A model generated the notes under the pieces. That model had not been told where the DNA came from and did no database searches. It worked only from the letters and a program-made list of their open reading frames with translations. From positions 1 to 55,088 of the forward strand of contig JASGCK010000014.1 of the NCBI GenBank assembly GCA_030054145.1: a DNA stretch of 55,088 bases. Reading direction: 5' to 3'. A program made the translations under genes and the position numbers. The first letter of the stretch is position 1. Each line of letters starts with the position of its first letter. This document shows positions 34,758 through 44,950 of the stretch, piece after piece. Source of the stretch: Cytophagales bacterium. Its GTDB lineage: Bacteria > Pseudomonadota > Gammaproteobacteria > Burkholderiales > Burkholderiaceae_C.

Positions 34758-36128
34758 CTATTCAAACCTCAGCTTAAGCACCGCGTCTGCTACGCAGCGC
34801 CCTTGCACTTTGCCGCCTTCAATGCCTGATCGAAAATGGATGCCAGCGTACAGTCTTGAAACGGCGGCTTCGTTTGCGGCGGTTTGAAAGTTGGCAAATG
34901 TGCGTGGTCCCCAGCCGCGGTCGTTGTGTGTGTTGTCAACAAAGCGGGTGTTTGCGCCAAAGCGCTTTTCTAATACGGCGGCTGCGCTACTGGACTGCAC
35001 AGAATGTCCTGACGGATATTCGGGGAAGGGCGGTGTGTGCATCAAGCTGGGAGTCCAGTTGCTGTCAATCACGAGTTGAACATAGGTGACGGGGCGTAGC
35101 AAATGAACGCTGTATTTGGTCTTCCAAGCGGCAATAAAGGCGTCCGCCATAGCGAGATTTAACTGAGCGTAGAGTTTGGCTGCATCAGCCAGATTGGCTT
35201 TATTGACTTTGAGTAAATCGCCCGCAATAAACGCCCAGTGTCCAGAGGGCGTGGGCGTTTTAAGTGGATCATCTGCCCAGTAAAGAGCGATTTGTCGCTG
35301 CTCAGGCGTGGCGCGATTACTGATGGCGTAAACCTCTTCGGCTTCTTTGTAAAAAGCCGAGTTTGATTTCTCTGAGTAGGGTGCAGGCGCTGGCGCTTCG
35401 CAGCTACTCGCACGTTTTAAAACAAACGGACGGACATCCCCCCACCACGGTAAGAGTGGCGGCGCAAAGGTGGGCGGCGTGGCAGACCATTGACCATTGC
35501 CGCTAGGGGGCACATAGTTTTGTTGCGTACGCCGCAGCGGCCCCCAAGCCTCGTGCCCGCCATCTGTGCGTGCCCAAGTCATGATGGCCATCGCCATGAG
35601 TTTGCCGTAGGTTTGCGAGCGATTGGTCATCTCGGTTGTGACGCTGCCTGCGTCAAAATCTTGCGGATAAGTCAGTGGCAAGCTGCGCTCTAGCAGATCA
35701 ATCCGCCCTTTGTTTTCTTGGCTTGCGTGGGGAAACATCATGCGCGTCATGGTTGCCATGGCGGCATTGGCCACAGTGGGCCAGTGCAGGGCTTCGTCGG
35801 GCTGGGTCAGTGGCAAAGATTGCAGCTCGTTTAGCTGTCCCGCTAAGCTTTGCGCGTTTGGGATACCCGCCGCAACCGACTCGTACAAAGTTAATCCCAA
35901 GTACGCCAAGGCGCGTGAGGCAATTGGCGGACTAAAGCCAGGTGTTTGCTGGGTTAGTTGCAGCGCAAGGCTAAACCACTCGGTTGCAACATGGCTGGAA
36001 AAAGCGGTGACGGGTTTTGCAGATGCCGTTTGCCCGTAAGCCTTATGGATATTGACTTGTACGAGCACGATGGCTGCGAGACCAATACCCATAAGGCTTT
36101 GCGAGAACCATGCTTGCCATTTTTTCAT
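34758..36128 (-). CDS. Vanadium-dependent haloperoxidase / PAP2-family protein
   Basis: 456 residues from ATG 36128, with an N-terminal signal or anchor (about 10-35, ending AYGQTASA). The vanadate/phosphate-binding motifs are complete: KTKYSVHLLRPVTY (K-x6-RP), PEYPSGHS (PSGH), and SRLYAGIHFRSG (SR-x5-H). The fold is shared by bacterial vanadium haloperoxidases and PAP2 phosphatases; phosphatase and haloperoxidase activity cannot be told apart from this sequence. The start overlaps the stop of the preceding FG-GAP gene as ATGA, so the pair is coupled and both are predicted to be exported. Confidence 0.88.
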   Translation of the reverse strand: MKKWQAWFSQSLMGIGLAAIVLVQVNIHKAYGQTASAKPVTAFSSHVATEWFSLALQLTQQTPGFSPPIASRALAYLGLTLYESVAAGIPNAQSLAGQLNELQSLPLTQPDEALHWPTVANAAMATMTRMMFPHASQENKGRIDLLERSLPLTYPQDFDAGSVTTEMTNRSQTYGKLMAMAIMTWARTDGGHEAWGPLRRTQQNYVPPSGNGQWSATPPTFAPPLLPWWGDVRPFVLKRASSCEAPAPAPYSEKSNSAFYKEAEEVYAISNRATPEQRQIALYWADDPLKTPTPSGHWAFIAGDLLKVNKANLADAAKLYAQLNLAMADAFIAAWKTKYSVHLLRPVTYVQLVIDSNWTPSLMHTPPFPEYPSGHSVQSSSAAAVLEKRFGANTRFVDNTHNDRGWGPRTFANFQTAANEAAVSRLYAGIHFRSGIEGGKVQGRCVADAVLKLRFE

Positions 36129-37777
36129 GGCGCACTCCACTGGGTCATGCTCTGCGCGGTCACGTTATAAAGGTTATCCGCTTGGGCGGGCATCCACTCA
36201 CTCCAAACGCCCATGCGGTGGTCGCTGCTTGGCCACTGCACACGCACTTGCACGCTCGTTGCCGCGCCAAGCCCAAAGTGCATCCAACCCATTTGCCCGC
36301 TTGCGTGACCACCGCCTACGGTCAGCTCTTGCCGCACGGTGCGCTCTTTGCCCGCTTGCATCATTCGCACCTCAGCCCACGCGCCCACAGCATCGCGGTT
36401 GCCGCTAGGTTGTGCTAATTTGAGCGCTATCCAATGCCCCGCGCTTGCAGGCTTTGCGGTGGGTAATTGCCGCCAAACCTGCGCTTTATCCCAGCGGTTG
36501 ATTTGGATGACATCTAGCAAACCATCGCCATTTAAATCAACCACCATGCCGCCGCGCCCCCGTTTAAAACTGGCAAGCCCCGAGAGATGACCTGCTTCAA
36601 AAAAGCGCCCATCAGTTTGTTGGAGTAATAAATTGCTGGGGTCTAACGCCGCAAAGTCGGGCATTGTGCTGACATTGCCCTTCACAATAAATAAGTCAGC
36701 CAGGCCGTCGTTGTTGATGTCGGCAAATTGCGCGTGCCAAGCCGTGGAGGGGTGAACGTCGCCGCCCACATACGGCCGATGCGCCGTGACACCACGTTTG
36801 TAGGCAATGTCTACGTACTTGGGCTGAACCTCTGCGGAGGGTGCGCCAGCCGTCGTCTCAAGCACTTGCAATTTGTTATCGGACATACTGGTTAAAAACA
36901 GCTCAGGAAAACCGTCTCCTGTGATGTCGTGACTGGCAATGCCCATGCCCCATATTTGCAGCGGCTTCCAGCCATCTTGCGCGGTATAAAGAGTGGGCGT
37001 TTGACCGTTATGTATGCGCCAAAGTTGCTCCGCGCCGCCTTTGTAATATTCGCGGTCATTGGAGACGCGTAGCGACGCTTGCCCAGAGCGATTCCAATCG
37101 GAGAACAACATCGAGAGTGCGCAGTGACCAGGCGCAAGCGCTGTGGGTGGCCCATAGCCACCGCCAGTTTTGGGGCGCAGCAACAAGGCTGGTGTGCAGC
37201 TTCCCCACGGGAAATCAGGTTTGCTGCGATCAATGTAAGTACCAAACGCCAGCGTGGGCCAGCTTTGTCCACGCTCCCATGTGGCAGAAAAGGCCGTGTG
37301 CCAGCCATTGCCAGTGTGAATATTCCATGCGTTGTTGGCGCGTTCAAAGCGGCATTGTCCAAGTCCTTTAAATACCTGAACTTCGCCCACGCGCAGCACA
37401 ACTAAATCGGTTTGTCCATCGCCATCCATATCCAGTGGATAAGCGCCAATGGCGTTGGTAAGCTCTAGCCCCGAGTGCGCTTCTACAAACTTTAACGAGC
37501 CGCCGCGCATACTTTGATTGCGATAAAACTTTGCTTTATTGACCCCAGCGGTCACGTACATATCGGGCTTGCCGTCGGCATTGCAATCAAAGGCCGCAAC
37601 GCCGCCGCCCACCATATATTCGTCCGTGCCTTCAAAGCGGCTTTGCAAACCAGCCGCTTCGGTCTCTTCAATGAACTGGGGAATAACGGGGGTAACTGGC
37701 GCTACCGTCGGCTGCGCCCACGCGAGTGGAATGGCACAAAATACAAAGCTTAGAAGGGCGAGAGAGAACAATTTCAT
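36125..37777 (-). CDS. Exported FG-GAP/VCBS repeat protein with ASPIC/UnbV domain (CRTAC1-like)
   Basis: 550 residues from ATG 37777 (an in-frame ATG at 37789 adds four). Signal peptide [21 protein letters not shown]. Several Ca-binding FG-GAP motifs follow: [57 protein letters not shown], consistent with a beta propeller. The C-terminal stretch [20 protein letters not shown] with the following HFGLG is the ASPIC/UnbV domain. Function is unknown; such proteins are exported and often paired with PAP2/haloperoxidase genes, as here. Confidence 0.88.
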   Translation of the reverse strand: MKLFSLALLSFVFCAIPLAWAQPTVAPVTPVIPQFIEETEAAGLQSRFEGTDEYMVGGGVAAFDCNADGKPDMYVTAGVNKAKFYRNQSMRGGSLKFVEAHSGLELTNAIGAYPLDMDGDGQTDLVVLRVGEVQVFKGLGQCRFERANNAWNIHTGNGWHTAFSATWERGQSWPTLAFGTYIDRSKPDFPWGSCTPALLLRPKTGGGYGPPTALAPGHCALSMLFSDWNRSGQASLRVSNDREYYKGGAEQLWRIHNGQTPTLYTAQDGWKPLQIWGMGIASHDITGDGFPELFLTSMSDNKLQVLETTAGAPSAEVQPKYVDIAYKRGVTAHRPYVGGDVHPSTAWHAQFADINNDGLADLFIVKGNVSTMPDFAALDPSNLLLQQTDGRFFEAGHLSGLASFKRGRGGMVVDLNGDGLLDVIQINRWDKAQVWRQLPTAKPASAGHWIALKLAQPSGNRDAVGAWAEVRMMQAGKERTVRQELTVGGGHASGQMGWMHFGLGAATSVQVRVQWPSSDHRMGVWSEWMPAQADNLYNVTAQSMTQWSAP

Positions 37778-37802
37778 GCTTGAAATCATACGTCACCGCT
37801 AT

Positions 37803-37815
37803 TTGGTTCGACCAA
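37803..37815. promoter_or_regulatory. Candidate operator for the ROK repressor
   Basis: TTGGTTCGACCAA is a perfect 5-bp inverted repeat around TCG, 120 bp upstream of the first gene of the pentose operon. The 157-bp gap between the divergent genes is where a promoter and operator should lie. The regulator encoded in the operon (40994-42112) is the likely ligand. No convincing -35/-10 pair could be assigned. Confidence 0.3.
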
Positions 37816-37934
37816 TAAACTATATCGGGTTTATCCCTATTCTTCTATTCAGAAAGTTAAATTACCATGCCTTGGCTGCCTGTCCACTAAGGGGCTGCAA
37901 TCTTTCTGACTCTTTCAAAAATGGAGAAATAAAT

Positions 37935-38954
37935 ATGGTATTCAAAAAAACATTAACTGCGTTAGCACTGAGTATGGCTGCGGCAGGCGCATTCGCTCAA
38001 GTGGTGGGTGTGAGCTGGTCTAACTTCCAAGAGGAGCGCTGGAAAACGGACGAAGCGGCGATCAAGGCGCAATTGACAAAATCGGGCGCTAGCTACATCA
38101 GCGCCGATGCAGGCGGATCGCCAGAGAAGCAATTGGCGGATATTGATAGCTTGATTGCAAAAGGTGCGAAGGCGCTGATTGTGTTGGCGATGGACAAAGA
38201 CGCTATTTTGCCTGCCGTCAACAAAGCGAATCAGCAAAAAATCCCAGTCGTTGCCTATGACCGCTTGATTGAAGCACCTGGCGTGTTCTACATCACGTTT
38301 GATAACGTGGAAGTGGGGCGTATGCAAGCCCGGGCGATTTTGGCCGCTCAGCCAAAAGGCAATTACGTGATGATCAAAGGCTCACCAACTGATCCAAACG
38401 CCAACTTTTTGCGTGGTGGTCAGCAAGAGGTGATTGATGCGGCGGTCAAAAAAGGCGATATCAAAATTGTGGGTGATGAATACACCGACGGCTGGAAACC
38501 AGAAGTTGCGCAAAAGAACATGGAGCAAATCTTGACTAAAAACGCCGGCAAAGTCGATGCGGTTATTGCTTCCAATGACGGCATGGCGGGCGGCGTTGTT
38601 GCTGCGCTGACCGCTAAGGGCATTAAAGGCGTGCCTGTGTCGGGACAAGACGGTGACCATGCCGCGCTAAACCGCGTGGCGCTGGGCACACAAACCGTGT
38701 CGGTCTGGAAAGATGCGCGTGATTTGGGTCGTGATGCCGCAGCCGCAGCCGTGGCACTTGCCAAAGGCGGCAAAGTAACGGGTGCGACGACATGGAATGG
38801 CGGCGAGAAGAAGTTGGCTCTGCAAGCTCAATTTCTCAAACCCATTGCGGTGACAGCAAGCAACTTAGATGTGGTTGTCAAAGCAGGCTGGATTAAAAAA
38901 GATGCTTTGTGCAAAGGCGTGGACGCAGCCAAAGGTCCGGCAGCTTGCAAGTAA
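37935..38954 (+). CDS. xylF: Xylose-type ABC transporter substrate-binding protein
   Basis: 339 residues. The signal peptide ends AAAGAFAQ (about residue 22). Periplasmic-binding protein type 1 fold with XylF-like segments: [35 protein letters not shown] and [14 protein letters not shown]. It should bind D-xylose or a similar aldopentose in the periplasm. The ATG at 37935 has GGAGAA as ribosome-binding site. First gene of a six-gene plus-strand operon; a terminator follows immediately, which would make this the most abundant product. Confidence 0.92.
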   Translation: MVFKKTLTALALSMAAAGAFAQVVGVSWSNFQEERWKTDEAAIKAQLTKSGASYISADAGGSPEKQLADIDSLIAKGAKALIVLAMDKDAILPAVNKANQQKIPVVAYDRLIEAPGVFYITFDNVEVGRMQARAILAAQPKGNYVMIKGSPTDPNANFLRGGQQEVIDAAVKKGDIKIVGDEYTDGWKPEVAQKNMEQILTKNAGKVDAVIASNDGMAGGVVAALTAKGIKGVPVSGQDGDHAALNRVALGTQTVSVWKDARDLGRDAAAAAVALAKGGKVTGATTWNGGEKKLALQAQFLKPIAVTASNLDVVVKAGWIKKDALCKGVDAAKGPAACK

Positions 38955-38991
38955 ATTGTTAACCGAGTTAGTTTGAGTTCATGATGGTTTT

Positions 38992-39026
38992 AACCGCGGG
39001 TTGCTAGCAGCCCGCGGTTTTTTTTG
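38992..39026 (+). terminator. Intra-operon terminator/attenuator after xylF
   Basis: AACCGCGGG (38992-39000) pairs with CCCGCGGTT (39011-39019), and the inner TTGC/GCAG bases extend the stem. A run of eight T (39018-39025) follows. It is a textbook intrinsic terminator on the plus strand, placed 24 bp before the permease start. Partial read-through would give more binding protein than permease and ATPase. Confidence 0.88.
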
Positions 39027-39048
39027 ACTAATGCCAGGGAGAGTAAAA

Positions 39049-40239
39049 ATGGAATCCATATCTACTGCGTTTAAGCAAGCCAGCATCGATTGGCGTTTGG
39101 TGATGATGAGCCTTGTGTTGGCTGTGATCGCGCTGGTGTTCAACGTGCTCTCAGGGGGACTCTTTTTATCGCCAGAGAATCTGTACAACATTGCGCAGCA
39201 AACTGCGGTTGTTGGTGTGGTGGCTACGATTGTGGTGCTCATCATTGTGGCGCGGCATATCGATTTATCCGTAGGCTCGGTGATGGGATTTGTCGGTGTC
39301 TTGATGGCCACTTTGATGTACACAGCGGGTTGGCATTGGATGCAAGCCGCGCTGGCAGGACTGGCTGTGTCCATTGCCGTCTCGCTCTATCAAGGCACGC
39401 TGACCGCCATGCTGGGCGTGCCTTCGTTCGTGGTGACGCTGGGCGGGTTGATGTCGTTTCGCGGGGCGGCTTTTTTAGTTGCGAATGGTAAAACCCAACC
39501 TGTGAATGATGCATTTTTTCAAAGTCTGGGCGGTGGTTTTGATGGCGGCGTTGGCGTGACGGTGAGCTGGCTGCTTGCAGGCTTGATTGTGTTGGCTTTG
39601 ATTGCGCAGCTGTGGAGCAAGCGCCAAGCCAATCGCAGGTACGAAGTTCCTAACAATCCTTTGTGGTTAGATGCGCTGATTGTGCTTGTGCCTGCGCTGC
39701 TGGTGTGCGGTTTTGTTGGCGCGATGAATAGCTATCAAATCCCCAGCAAAGATGCGCCGCAAGGCGTGCCAATCCCTGTGCTGATATGGGCTGGTGTGGC
39801 GCTTGCGCTGGCGTTCATCGTCCACCGAACACGTTTTGGACGCTACATTTTTGCAATGGGCGGCAACCCCGAAGCTGCGGCGCTGGTCGGCATTCCTGTG
39901 CGCCGCGTTACCTTGATGCTGTTTGCGCTGATGGGCGTGCTCATTACGATTGCTGCCATCGTCTCGATTGCGCGTTTGAATGCAGGGACGAACTCGTTAG
40001 GAACGGGGCTAGAGCTTTACGTGATTGCGGCGGCTGTGATTGGCGGCGCTGCACTGGCGGGCGGTAGCGGCTCAATCTTGGGCTCGGTTTTGGGGGCACT
40101 CATCATGCAAAGCATTGACAGCGGTATGTTGTTACTGGACGTATCGATTGGTATGCGCTACGTCATTATTGGTCAGGTCTTAATTGCAGCCGTGGTGTTT
40201 GATGTGATCTATCGCCGCGTGACAGGAGATACGTTATGA
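39049..40239 (+). CDS. xylH: Xylose-type ABC transporter permease
   Basis: 396 residues from ATG 39049, with GGGAGAG as ribosome-binding site. About ten hydrophobic segments. It belongs to the ribose/xylose permease family, with [20 protein letters not shown] and GSVMGF, then [18 protein letters not shown] and [20 protein letters not shown] as recognisable blocks. Inner-membrane pore of the transporter. The stop overlaps the ATPase start as ATGA. Confidence 0.93.
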   Translation: MESISTAFKQASIDWRLVMMSLVLAVIALVFNVLSGGLFLSPENLYNIAQQTAVVGVVATIVVLIIVARHIDLSVGSVMGFVGVLMATLMYTAGWHWMQAALAGLAVSIAVSLYQGTLTAMLGVPSFVVTLGGLMSFRGAAFLVANGKTQPVNDAFFQSLGGGFDGGVGVTVSWLLAGLIVLALIAQLWSKRQANRRYEVPNNPLWLDALIVLVPALLVCGFVGAMNSYQIPSKDAPQGVPIPVLIWAGVALALAFIVHRTRFGRYIFAMGGNPEAAALVGIPVRRVTLMLFALMGVLITIAAIVSIARLNAGTNSLGTGLELYVIAAAVIGGAALAGGSGSILGSVLGALIMQSIDSGMLLLDVSIGMRYVIIGQVLIAAVVFDVIYRRVTGDTL

Positions 40240-40997
40240 ATCCCTTAGTAGAAATGCGCCACATTGGCAAGTCGTTTGGCGGCGTGCAAGCGGTCAATGA
40301 CGTGAGCATCAACCTCTACCCAGGCGAGGTGGTGGCGATTCTTGGACACAATGGCGCGGGCAAATCAACGCTCATGAAAATGCTGGCGGGTGCGTACCCT
40401 ATTGATAGCGGCGACGTATTGATTAACGGCGAAAAGGTCAGCATTCGCACCCCTGTGGATGCACAGCGCTGCGGCATCGAATCGATTTATCAAACGTTGG
40501 CGCTGGCTGATAACTTGGATGCCGTCGCCAATTTATTTTTAGGGCGAGAACTGCTCACACCTTGGCGCACGCTAGACGATCACCGCATGGACGCGGCAGC
40601 GCGCAAAGTGTTTGAGAGACTCAATAAAAACTTTAAAAATGTACGCACGCCTGTGCGCCGCTTATCGGGCGGACAGCGCCAAGTGGTGGCCATTTCTAGG
40701 GCGATTTATTTCAACGCCAAAATTTTGATCATGGATGAGCCAACAGCGGCGCTAGGGCCCGAGGAAACAGCCATGGTGGGTGGCTTGGTTCAGCAGTTAA
40801 AAGCTGAAGGTGTTGGCATCTTTTTAATTACGCACGATATGCCCGATGTCTTTTCGCTCTCTGACCGTTTGGCGGTTATGAAAAATGGCAAATTAGTGGG
40901 CAGCTACAAAACCAGTGACGTGACAGAGGATGAAGTGCTTGGAATGATTATTGCTGGCAAACAACCTGAAGGAAAAGTCCAGACGCACACGCTATGA
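40236..40997 (+). CDS. Sugar ABC transporter ATPase, single-domain
   Basis: 253 residues. Walker [10 protein letters not shown] (37-45), Q-loop [10 protein letters not shown], signature LSGGQRQ (143-149) and Walker [13 protein letters not shown] are all present once. E. coli XylG has two such domains in about 500 residues, so this is a FrcA-like half-size ATPase that should work as a homodimer. It is not truncated: both ends overlap neighbouring genes by ATGA (permease upstream, ROK regulator downstream). It energises uptake at the cytoplasmic face. Confidence 0.93.
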   Translation: MNPLVEMRHIGKSFGGVQAVNDVSINLYPGEVVAILGHNGAGKSTLMKMLAGAYPIDSGDVLINGEKVSIRTPVDAQRCGIESIYQTLALADNLDAVANLFLGRELLTPWRTLDDHRMDAAARKVFERLNKNFKNVRTPVRRLSGGQRQVVAISRAIYFNAKILIMDEPTAALGPEETAMVGGLVQQLKAEGVGIFLITHDMPDVFSLSDRLAVMKNGKLVGSYKTSDVTEDEVLGMIIAGKQPEGKVQTHTL

Positions 40998-42112
40998 AAA
41001 ACACGGGCGATCAGCAATTAGTCAAACGCATCAATCGAAGTTTGATTTTGCGTTTGCTGCGCAAACCAGCAGCACTGCAAACAGGATTGTCCCGCGCGCA
41101 ATTAGCCAAGGCAAGTGGACTCACTAAATCAACGGTTAGTTTGTTGGTGCTTGATTTGCTGCAAGAGGGCTGGCTCATGGAGGGGGATTTGAGTAACGAA
41201 GCAAGCCGTGGTCGTCCCTCTACGCCGCTGCGCATGGATACCACGCGCAAGGCTTTGATTGGCGTTGAGGTGGCAGTCGATAGCGTGCGTGTGGTGGGTG
41301 TGTCTTTAATCGGCAGTGTTTTGTGTACGCGTAACGAGCCTTTAACTAACGCATCGCCCAGCGACGCTTGCAAACAGGTTGCCAAAATGACTGCGGGCGT
41401 GCATAAAGATCTCTTAAAACGAGGCATGCAATTGCATGGCGTGGGCGTGGGTGTGCCAGGCGCGTTTGATACGGCAACAGGACGACTGTCTTTTGCGCCC
41501 AATTTGGGTTGGCGGGATATTGATTTTGTGCCCTTGATCACCAAAGCGTTTGCGCGCACGGGGATGCCTGCTGTGCCTGTGTTTGTGCAAAACGAAGCGG
41601 ATACCTCCGCGCTCAGTGAGTATGAGTTTGCAAATAACAACGCAAACGACTCACTTATTTTCGTCACCTGCGGCGTGGGTGTGGGCGCTGGCATTGTGCT
41701 GAATGATCGATTGTTTACGGGCGTGCAGGGCATGGCAGGTGAGATTGGGCACAGCATTTTGCAAATCGGCGGAGCGCAGTGTTCATGCGGACGGCGAGGC
41801 TGCGCAGAAACTTTTTTTGGCGAGCGCGTGCTGAGCAAAATGGACGATCCATCGATGGGTGGCAAATATCTAGGGCTGGTGCTACACAACTTGTGGACGA
41901 CTTTTAATCCAGGCACTTTGGTGGTTGGTGGCTCATCGTGCGTGCGCTACCCCAGTATGGTGGATGTAGCCAGCAAGGCGTTAGCGGCCTATGCCAACAG
42001 TGCAGGCATCACGCCCGCGCCAAAGGTGCGCACGGCCAGTTACGGCATCTTGGCTGCCGCAGTAGGAGCGGCAGCGCTGGTGCTCCACCAAGAGCAATTA
42101 TTTTTTAAATAG
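40994..42112 (+). CDS. ROK-family transcriptional repressor
   Basis: 372 residues. The N-terminal winged helix (about 12-75, [20 protein letters not shown]) is followed by a ROK sugar-kinase-like domain with GVGVPGAFD and the zinc motif [10 protein letters not shown]. This architecture is that of XylR/NagC-type repressors that release DNA on binding a sugar. It lies inside the operon between the transporter and the catabolic genes, so it probably autoregulates the whole unit. Candidate operator at 37803-37815. Confidence 0.92.
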   Translation: MKNTGDQQLVKRINRSLILRLLRKPAALQTGLSRAQLAKASGLTKSTVSLLVLDLLQEGWLMEGDLSNEASRGRPSTPLRMDTTRKALIGVEVAVDSVRVVGVSLIGSVLCTRNEPLTNASPSDACKQVAKMTAGVHKDLLKRGMQLHGVGVGVPGAFDTATGRLSFAPNLGWRDIDFVPLITKAFARTGMPAVPVFVQNEADTSALSEYEFANNNANDSLIFVTCGVGVGAGIVLNDRLFTGVQGMAGEIGHSILQIGGAQCSCGRRGCAETFFGERVLSKMDDPSMGGKYLGLVLHNLWTTFNPGTLVVGGSSCVRYPSMVDVASKALAAYANSAGITPAPKVRTASYGILAAAVGAAALVLHQEQLFFK

Positions 42113-42120
42113 GAGTTTTT

Positions 42121-42900
42121 ATGCAGTCATCATTTGCCCTTTACCCTGATTTAGCCGATAAGCGCGTGGTCGTTACGGGCGGTGCTTCGGGTATTGGCGC
42201 AGCGTTCGTGGAAGCCTTTGCTGCGCAAGGTGCAAAAGTTTCGTTTTTGGATATTGCCGATGCCGATGGTTTGGCGCTGCAAGACAAACTAAAAACAACC
42301 AAGCATCCCGCCACATTTATTCATTGCGACTTGACCGATTTGGATGCGCTCGCTCAAGTGTTTCGCGCTATAGAAGCAAGCACAGGCGCAACTGAAATTT
42401 TGGTTAACAACGCAGCCAATGATGTGCGGCACAACATGGCGGACATCACCCGTGCTCAGTGGGATGCCAGCGTTGCAGTTAATTTGCAGCATTTGTATTT
42501 TTGCTCACAAGCGGTTGTGCCCGCCATGTGCGCTGCGGGTGGTGGTGTGATTTTGAATTTGGGTTCCATCTCGTGGCATTTAGCGCTTCCCAATTTAACG
42601 CTCTATATGATGGCCAAAGCGGGCATCGAGGCCATGACGCGCGGCATGGCGCGTGACTTTGGCCCAAGCAATATTCGCGTCAATTGCATTATTCCTGGCG
42701 CGATTAAAACACCCAAGCAAACACTGATGTGGCACACGCCTGAAGCCGAGGCAAAAATCTTTAACGGCCAATGTTTAAAGGTGCGCGTTGAGCCCGAAGA
42801 TGTTGCGAATATGGCGCTATTTTTGGCATCAAAAAGTGCCGCCAAATGCACGGGGCGCGAATACTACATCGATGCAGGCTACTACGGCGACGGAGCATAA
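42121..42900 (+). CDS. SDR dehydrogenase, D-xylose 1-dehydrogenase-like
   Basis: 259 residues. NAD(P)-binding TGGASGIG is at 19-26, NNAAND at 96-101, and the catalytic Ser near GSISWH and Tyr162-x3-Lys166 in YMMAK are intact. The sequence strongly resembles Caulobacter XylB: VFLDIAD-like SFLDIADADG, then FGSISWHL-like LGSISWHLALP and CTGREYYIDAGYYGD. The reaction would be D-xylose (or L-arabinose) to the lactone. The next gene is a lactonase, giving the first two steps of an oxidative pentose pathway. RBS AGGAG lies 5 bases before the ATG. Confidence 0.9.
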   Translation: MQSSFALYPDLADKRVVVTGGASGIGAAFVEAFAAQGAKVSFLDIADADGLALQDKLKTTKHPATFIHCDLTDLDALAQVFRAIEASTGATEILVNNAANDVRHNMADITRAQWDASVAVNLQHLYFCSQAVVPAMCAAGGGVILNLGSISWHLALPNLTLYMMAKAGIEAMTRGMARDFGPSNIRVNCIIPGAIKTPKQTLMWHTPEAEAKIFNGQCLKVRVEPEDVANMALFLASKSAAKCTGREYYIDAGYYGDGA

Positions 42901-42902
42901 GT

Positions 42903-43784
42903 ATGTTGTATGAGCCGCATTGCATCTGGCCGTTGGCGACAGAGCTGGGCGAGGGCCCCGTTTGGTCAGCACGCGATCAGGCGCTGTATTTTGTCGATAT
43001 CAAAGGACAAACTATTCACCGCTGGAGTGACCATGCACCCCTTGCCTCGTGGCATTTGCCAGAGCCCGTGGGCTTTGTGCAGCCCATGCTGGCTGGGGGT
43101 TGGGTGGCTGGTTTAAAAAGTGGCTTGTATCGTTTTGATGAGCCTGATTGGACGAGGGGTCCGCTTAAAAAATTGCTTGCGCCAGAGCCCGCCTTATCCA
43201 CCAATCGTTTGAATGATGCCTTCACCGATGCCGATGGTCATCTATGGTTTGGCTCTATGGATGATGCTGAAACGCATCCGTTAGGACAACTGTATTGCGT
43301 GGAGAAGGGCGGCCAAGCCATTGCAAAAGATGCGGGTTATGTGATTACCAATGGCCCTTGTACCAGCCCTGATGGACGCATTTTTTATCACACGGATACG
43401 CTTCAAAAAACCATTTATGCCTTTGATGTGCTTGCCAATCAACAGCTGTCAAATAAACGTGCGCTGATCAACATTTCGCGTGGTTATCCAGATGGTACGG
43501 CGGTGGACGCAGCAGGGTGTTTGTGGGTAGCGCTGTTTGCAGGTGGTGCGCTAGAGCGTTACTCGCCGCGCGGTGAGCTGCTGCAAACAGTGGCGTTGCC
43601 GTGCCCCAACGTGACCAAGCTGGCGTTTGGCGGCGCTGATCTTCGCACTGCCTACGTAACCACCGCACGCAAAGGCATGACAGCCGCGCAGCGAGCTGCG
43701 CAACCATTGGCTGGGGGATTGTTCTCGTTTGAGGTTGATACGCCAGGATTGCCGCAAAACCTGATTAGGCATGGCTTTGCCTAA
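42903..43784 (+). CDS. SMP-30/gluconolactonase family lactonase (xylonolactonase-like)
   Basis: 293 residues from ATG 42903, 2 bp after the dehydrogenase stop. Six-bladed propeller family with the divalent-metal ligands Glu in ELGEGPVW, Asn in NRLNDAFTDADGHLWFGSMD and Asp in YPDGTAVDAAGCLWVALF. It would hydrolyse the sugar lactone made by the preceding SDR. The following dehydratase and aldolase or dehydrogenase of the Weimberg/Dahms routes are not in the window. Confidence 0.9.
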   Translation: MLYEPHCIWPLATELGEGPVWSARDQALYFVDIKGQTIHRWSDHAPLASWHLPEPVGFVQPMLAGGWVAGLKSGLYRFDEPDWTRGPLKKLLAPEPALSTNRLNDAFTDADGHLWFGSMDDAETHPLGQLYCVEKGGQAIAKDAGYVITNGPCTSPDGRIFYHTDTLQKTIYAFDVLANQQLSNKRALINISRGYPDGTAVDAAGCLWVALFAGGALERYSPRGELLQTVALPCPNVTKLAFGGADLRTAYVTTARKGMTAAQRAAQPLAGGLFSFEVDTPGLPQNLIRHGFA

Positions 43785-43844
43785 AAATGCATTCATGCGA
43801 AAATAGAGAGTTACTTTTCAACCCTACATAAGCTCTTCTACATC

Positions 43845-44949
43845 ATGGAAATCGAACGCATCAACGCACTGTCAAACACGCTCATCGACCTGGCGGCTCG
43901 CACCCAAGAGCTTCGGGGGTATCTTTGACTACGATAACAAAGAACGCAAATTAGAAGATGTCTGCGCGGCGCTAGAAGATCCCGCTGTTTGGAATGACCC
44001 CAAGCGCGCGCAAGCGCTAGCCAAAGAGCGCAAAGAGTTAGAAGGCGTGGTGCTGGTGCTGGATCGTTTAACCAGTGAGATCGCCGACAACACGGAGTTG
44101 TTCGACATGAGTAAGGCGGACGACGATTTGGGCGGCATTTTGACCATCGAAGGCGAGACCGCCAAGATCACCCAAGAAGTCGAGGGACTTGAGTTTCGCC
44201 GAATGTTTAACAACCCTGCCGATCCGTGCTTCGCGTTCCTTGATATTCAAGCAGGCGCGGGCGGAACAGAGGCGTGTGACTGGGCTTCGATGCTGCTGCG
44301 TCAATACCTGCGCTATGCGGAGCGCAAAGGCTTTAAAGCGATTATTGAAGACGAAACCGCAGGCGATACAGCAGGCATTAAAAGCGCGACGATCAAGATT
44401 GAAGGCGAGTATGCGTTTGGCTTGCTGCGTACCGAAACGGGCGTGCATCGCTTGGTGCGCAAGTCGCCGTTTGACTCATCGGGTGGTCGCCACACCAGCT
44501 TTGCCAGCGTGTTTGTCTACCCCGAAGTAGACGACAGCATCGAGATCGACATCAATCCATCCGATGTGCGCGTGGATACCTTCCGTGCCAGCGGCGCAGG
44601 TGGTCAGCACATCAACAAGACCGACTCGGCGGTGCGCCTGACGCATATTCCCACGGGCATTGTGGTGCAGTGTCAAGATGGACGCAGTCAGCATGGCAAC
44701 CGCGATGTGGCGTGGAAGCGCCTACGCTCGCGCCTGTACGACTTCGAGATGAAAAAGCGCATGGTCGAGCAGCAAAAACTAGAAGACACCAAGACCGATG
44801 TAGGTTGGGGACATCAGATTCGCTCGTATGTGCTCGATCAATCGCGCATTAAAGATTTGCGAACTAGTGTGGAAACATCGGCGACGCAAAAGGTGCTGGA
44901 TGGTGACCTTGATATGTTTATTGAAGCGTCGTTGAAGCAGGGTGTTTGA
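43845..44949 (+). CDS. prfB: Peptide chain release factor 2 (with programmed +1 frameshift)
   Basis: 367 residues after frameshifting. Codons 1-27 run from ATG 43845 to an in-frame TGA at 43926-43928; translation then continues in the +1 frame from GAC 43927. RF2 recognises UGA and UAA: the SPF tripeptide is in [13 protein letters not shown] and the catalytic GGQ in [13 protein letters not shown]. The length after frameshift matches the family. Not a pseudogene: the frameshift is the known autoregulatory device, triggered when RF2 is scarce. Confidence 0.97.
43914..43929 (+). promoter_or_regulatory. RF2 programmed frameshift site
   Basis: CGGGGGTATCTTTGAC contains the internal Shine-Dalgarno-like GGGGG, three bases, the slippery CTT and the TGA C context. 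It corresponds to the E. coli prfB site AGGGGGTATCTTTGAC with one base changed. Ribosomes slip from CUU to UUU and bypass the stop. Confidence 0.97.
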
Positions 44950-44950
44950 G

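Noticed and set aside
38979-39374. 131-codon minus-strand frame over the xylH 5' end
   Set aside because: Thr-rich antisense reading that also covers the terminator; no start signal and no domain.
40236-40997. ABC ATPase as a truncated XylG
   Set aside because: All motifs of one complete domain are present and both ends overlap neighbouring genes by ATGA; half-size sugar ATPases exist.
41011-41916. 301-codon minus-strand frame opposite the ROK regulator
   Set aside because: Antisense shadow of a well-supported gene; Ser/Thr/Pro-rich translation without motifs and no ribosome-binding site.
43845-43928. prfB as a pseudogene because of the early in-frame TGA
   Set aside because: The context GGGGGTATCTTTGAC is the known RF2 +1 frameshift signal, and the rest of the gene is intact.
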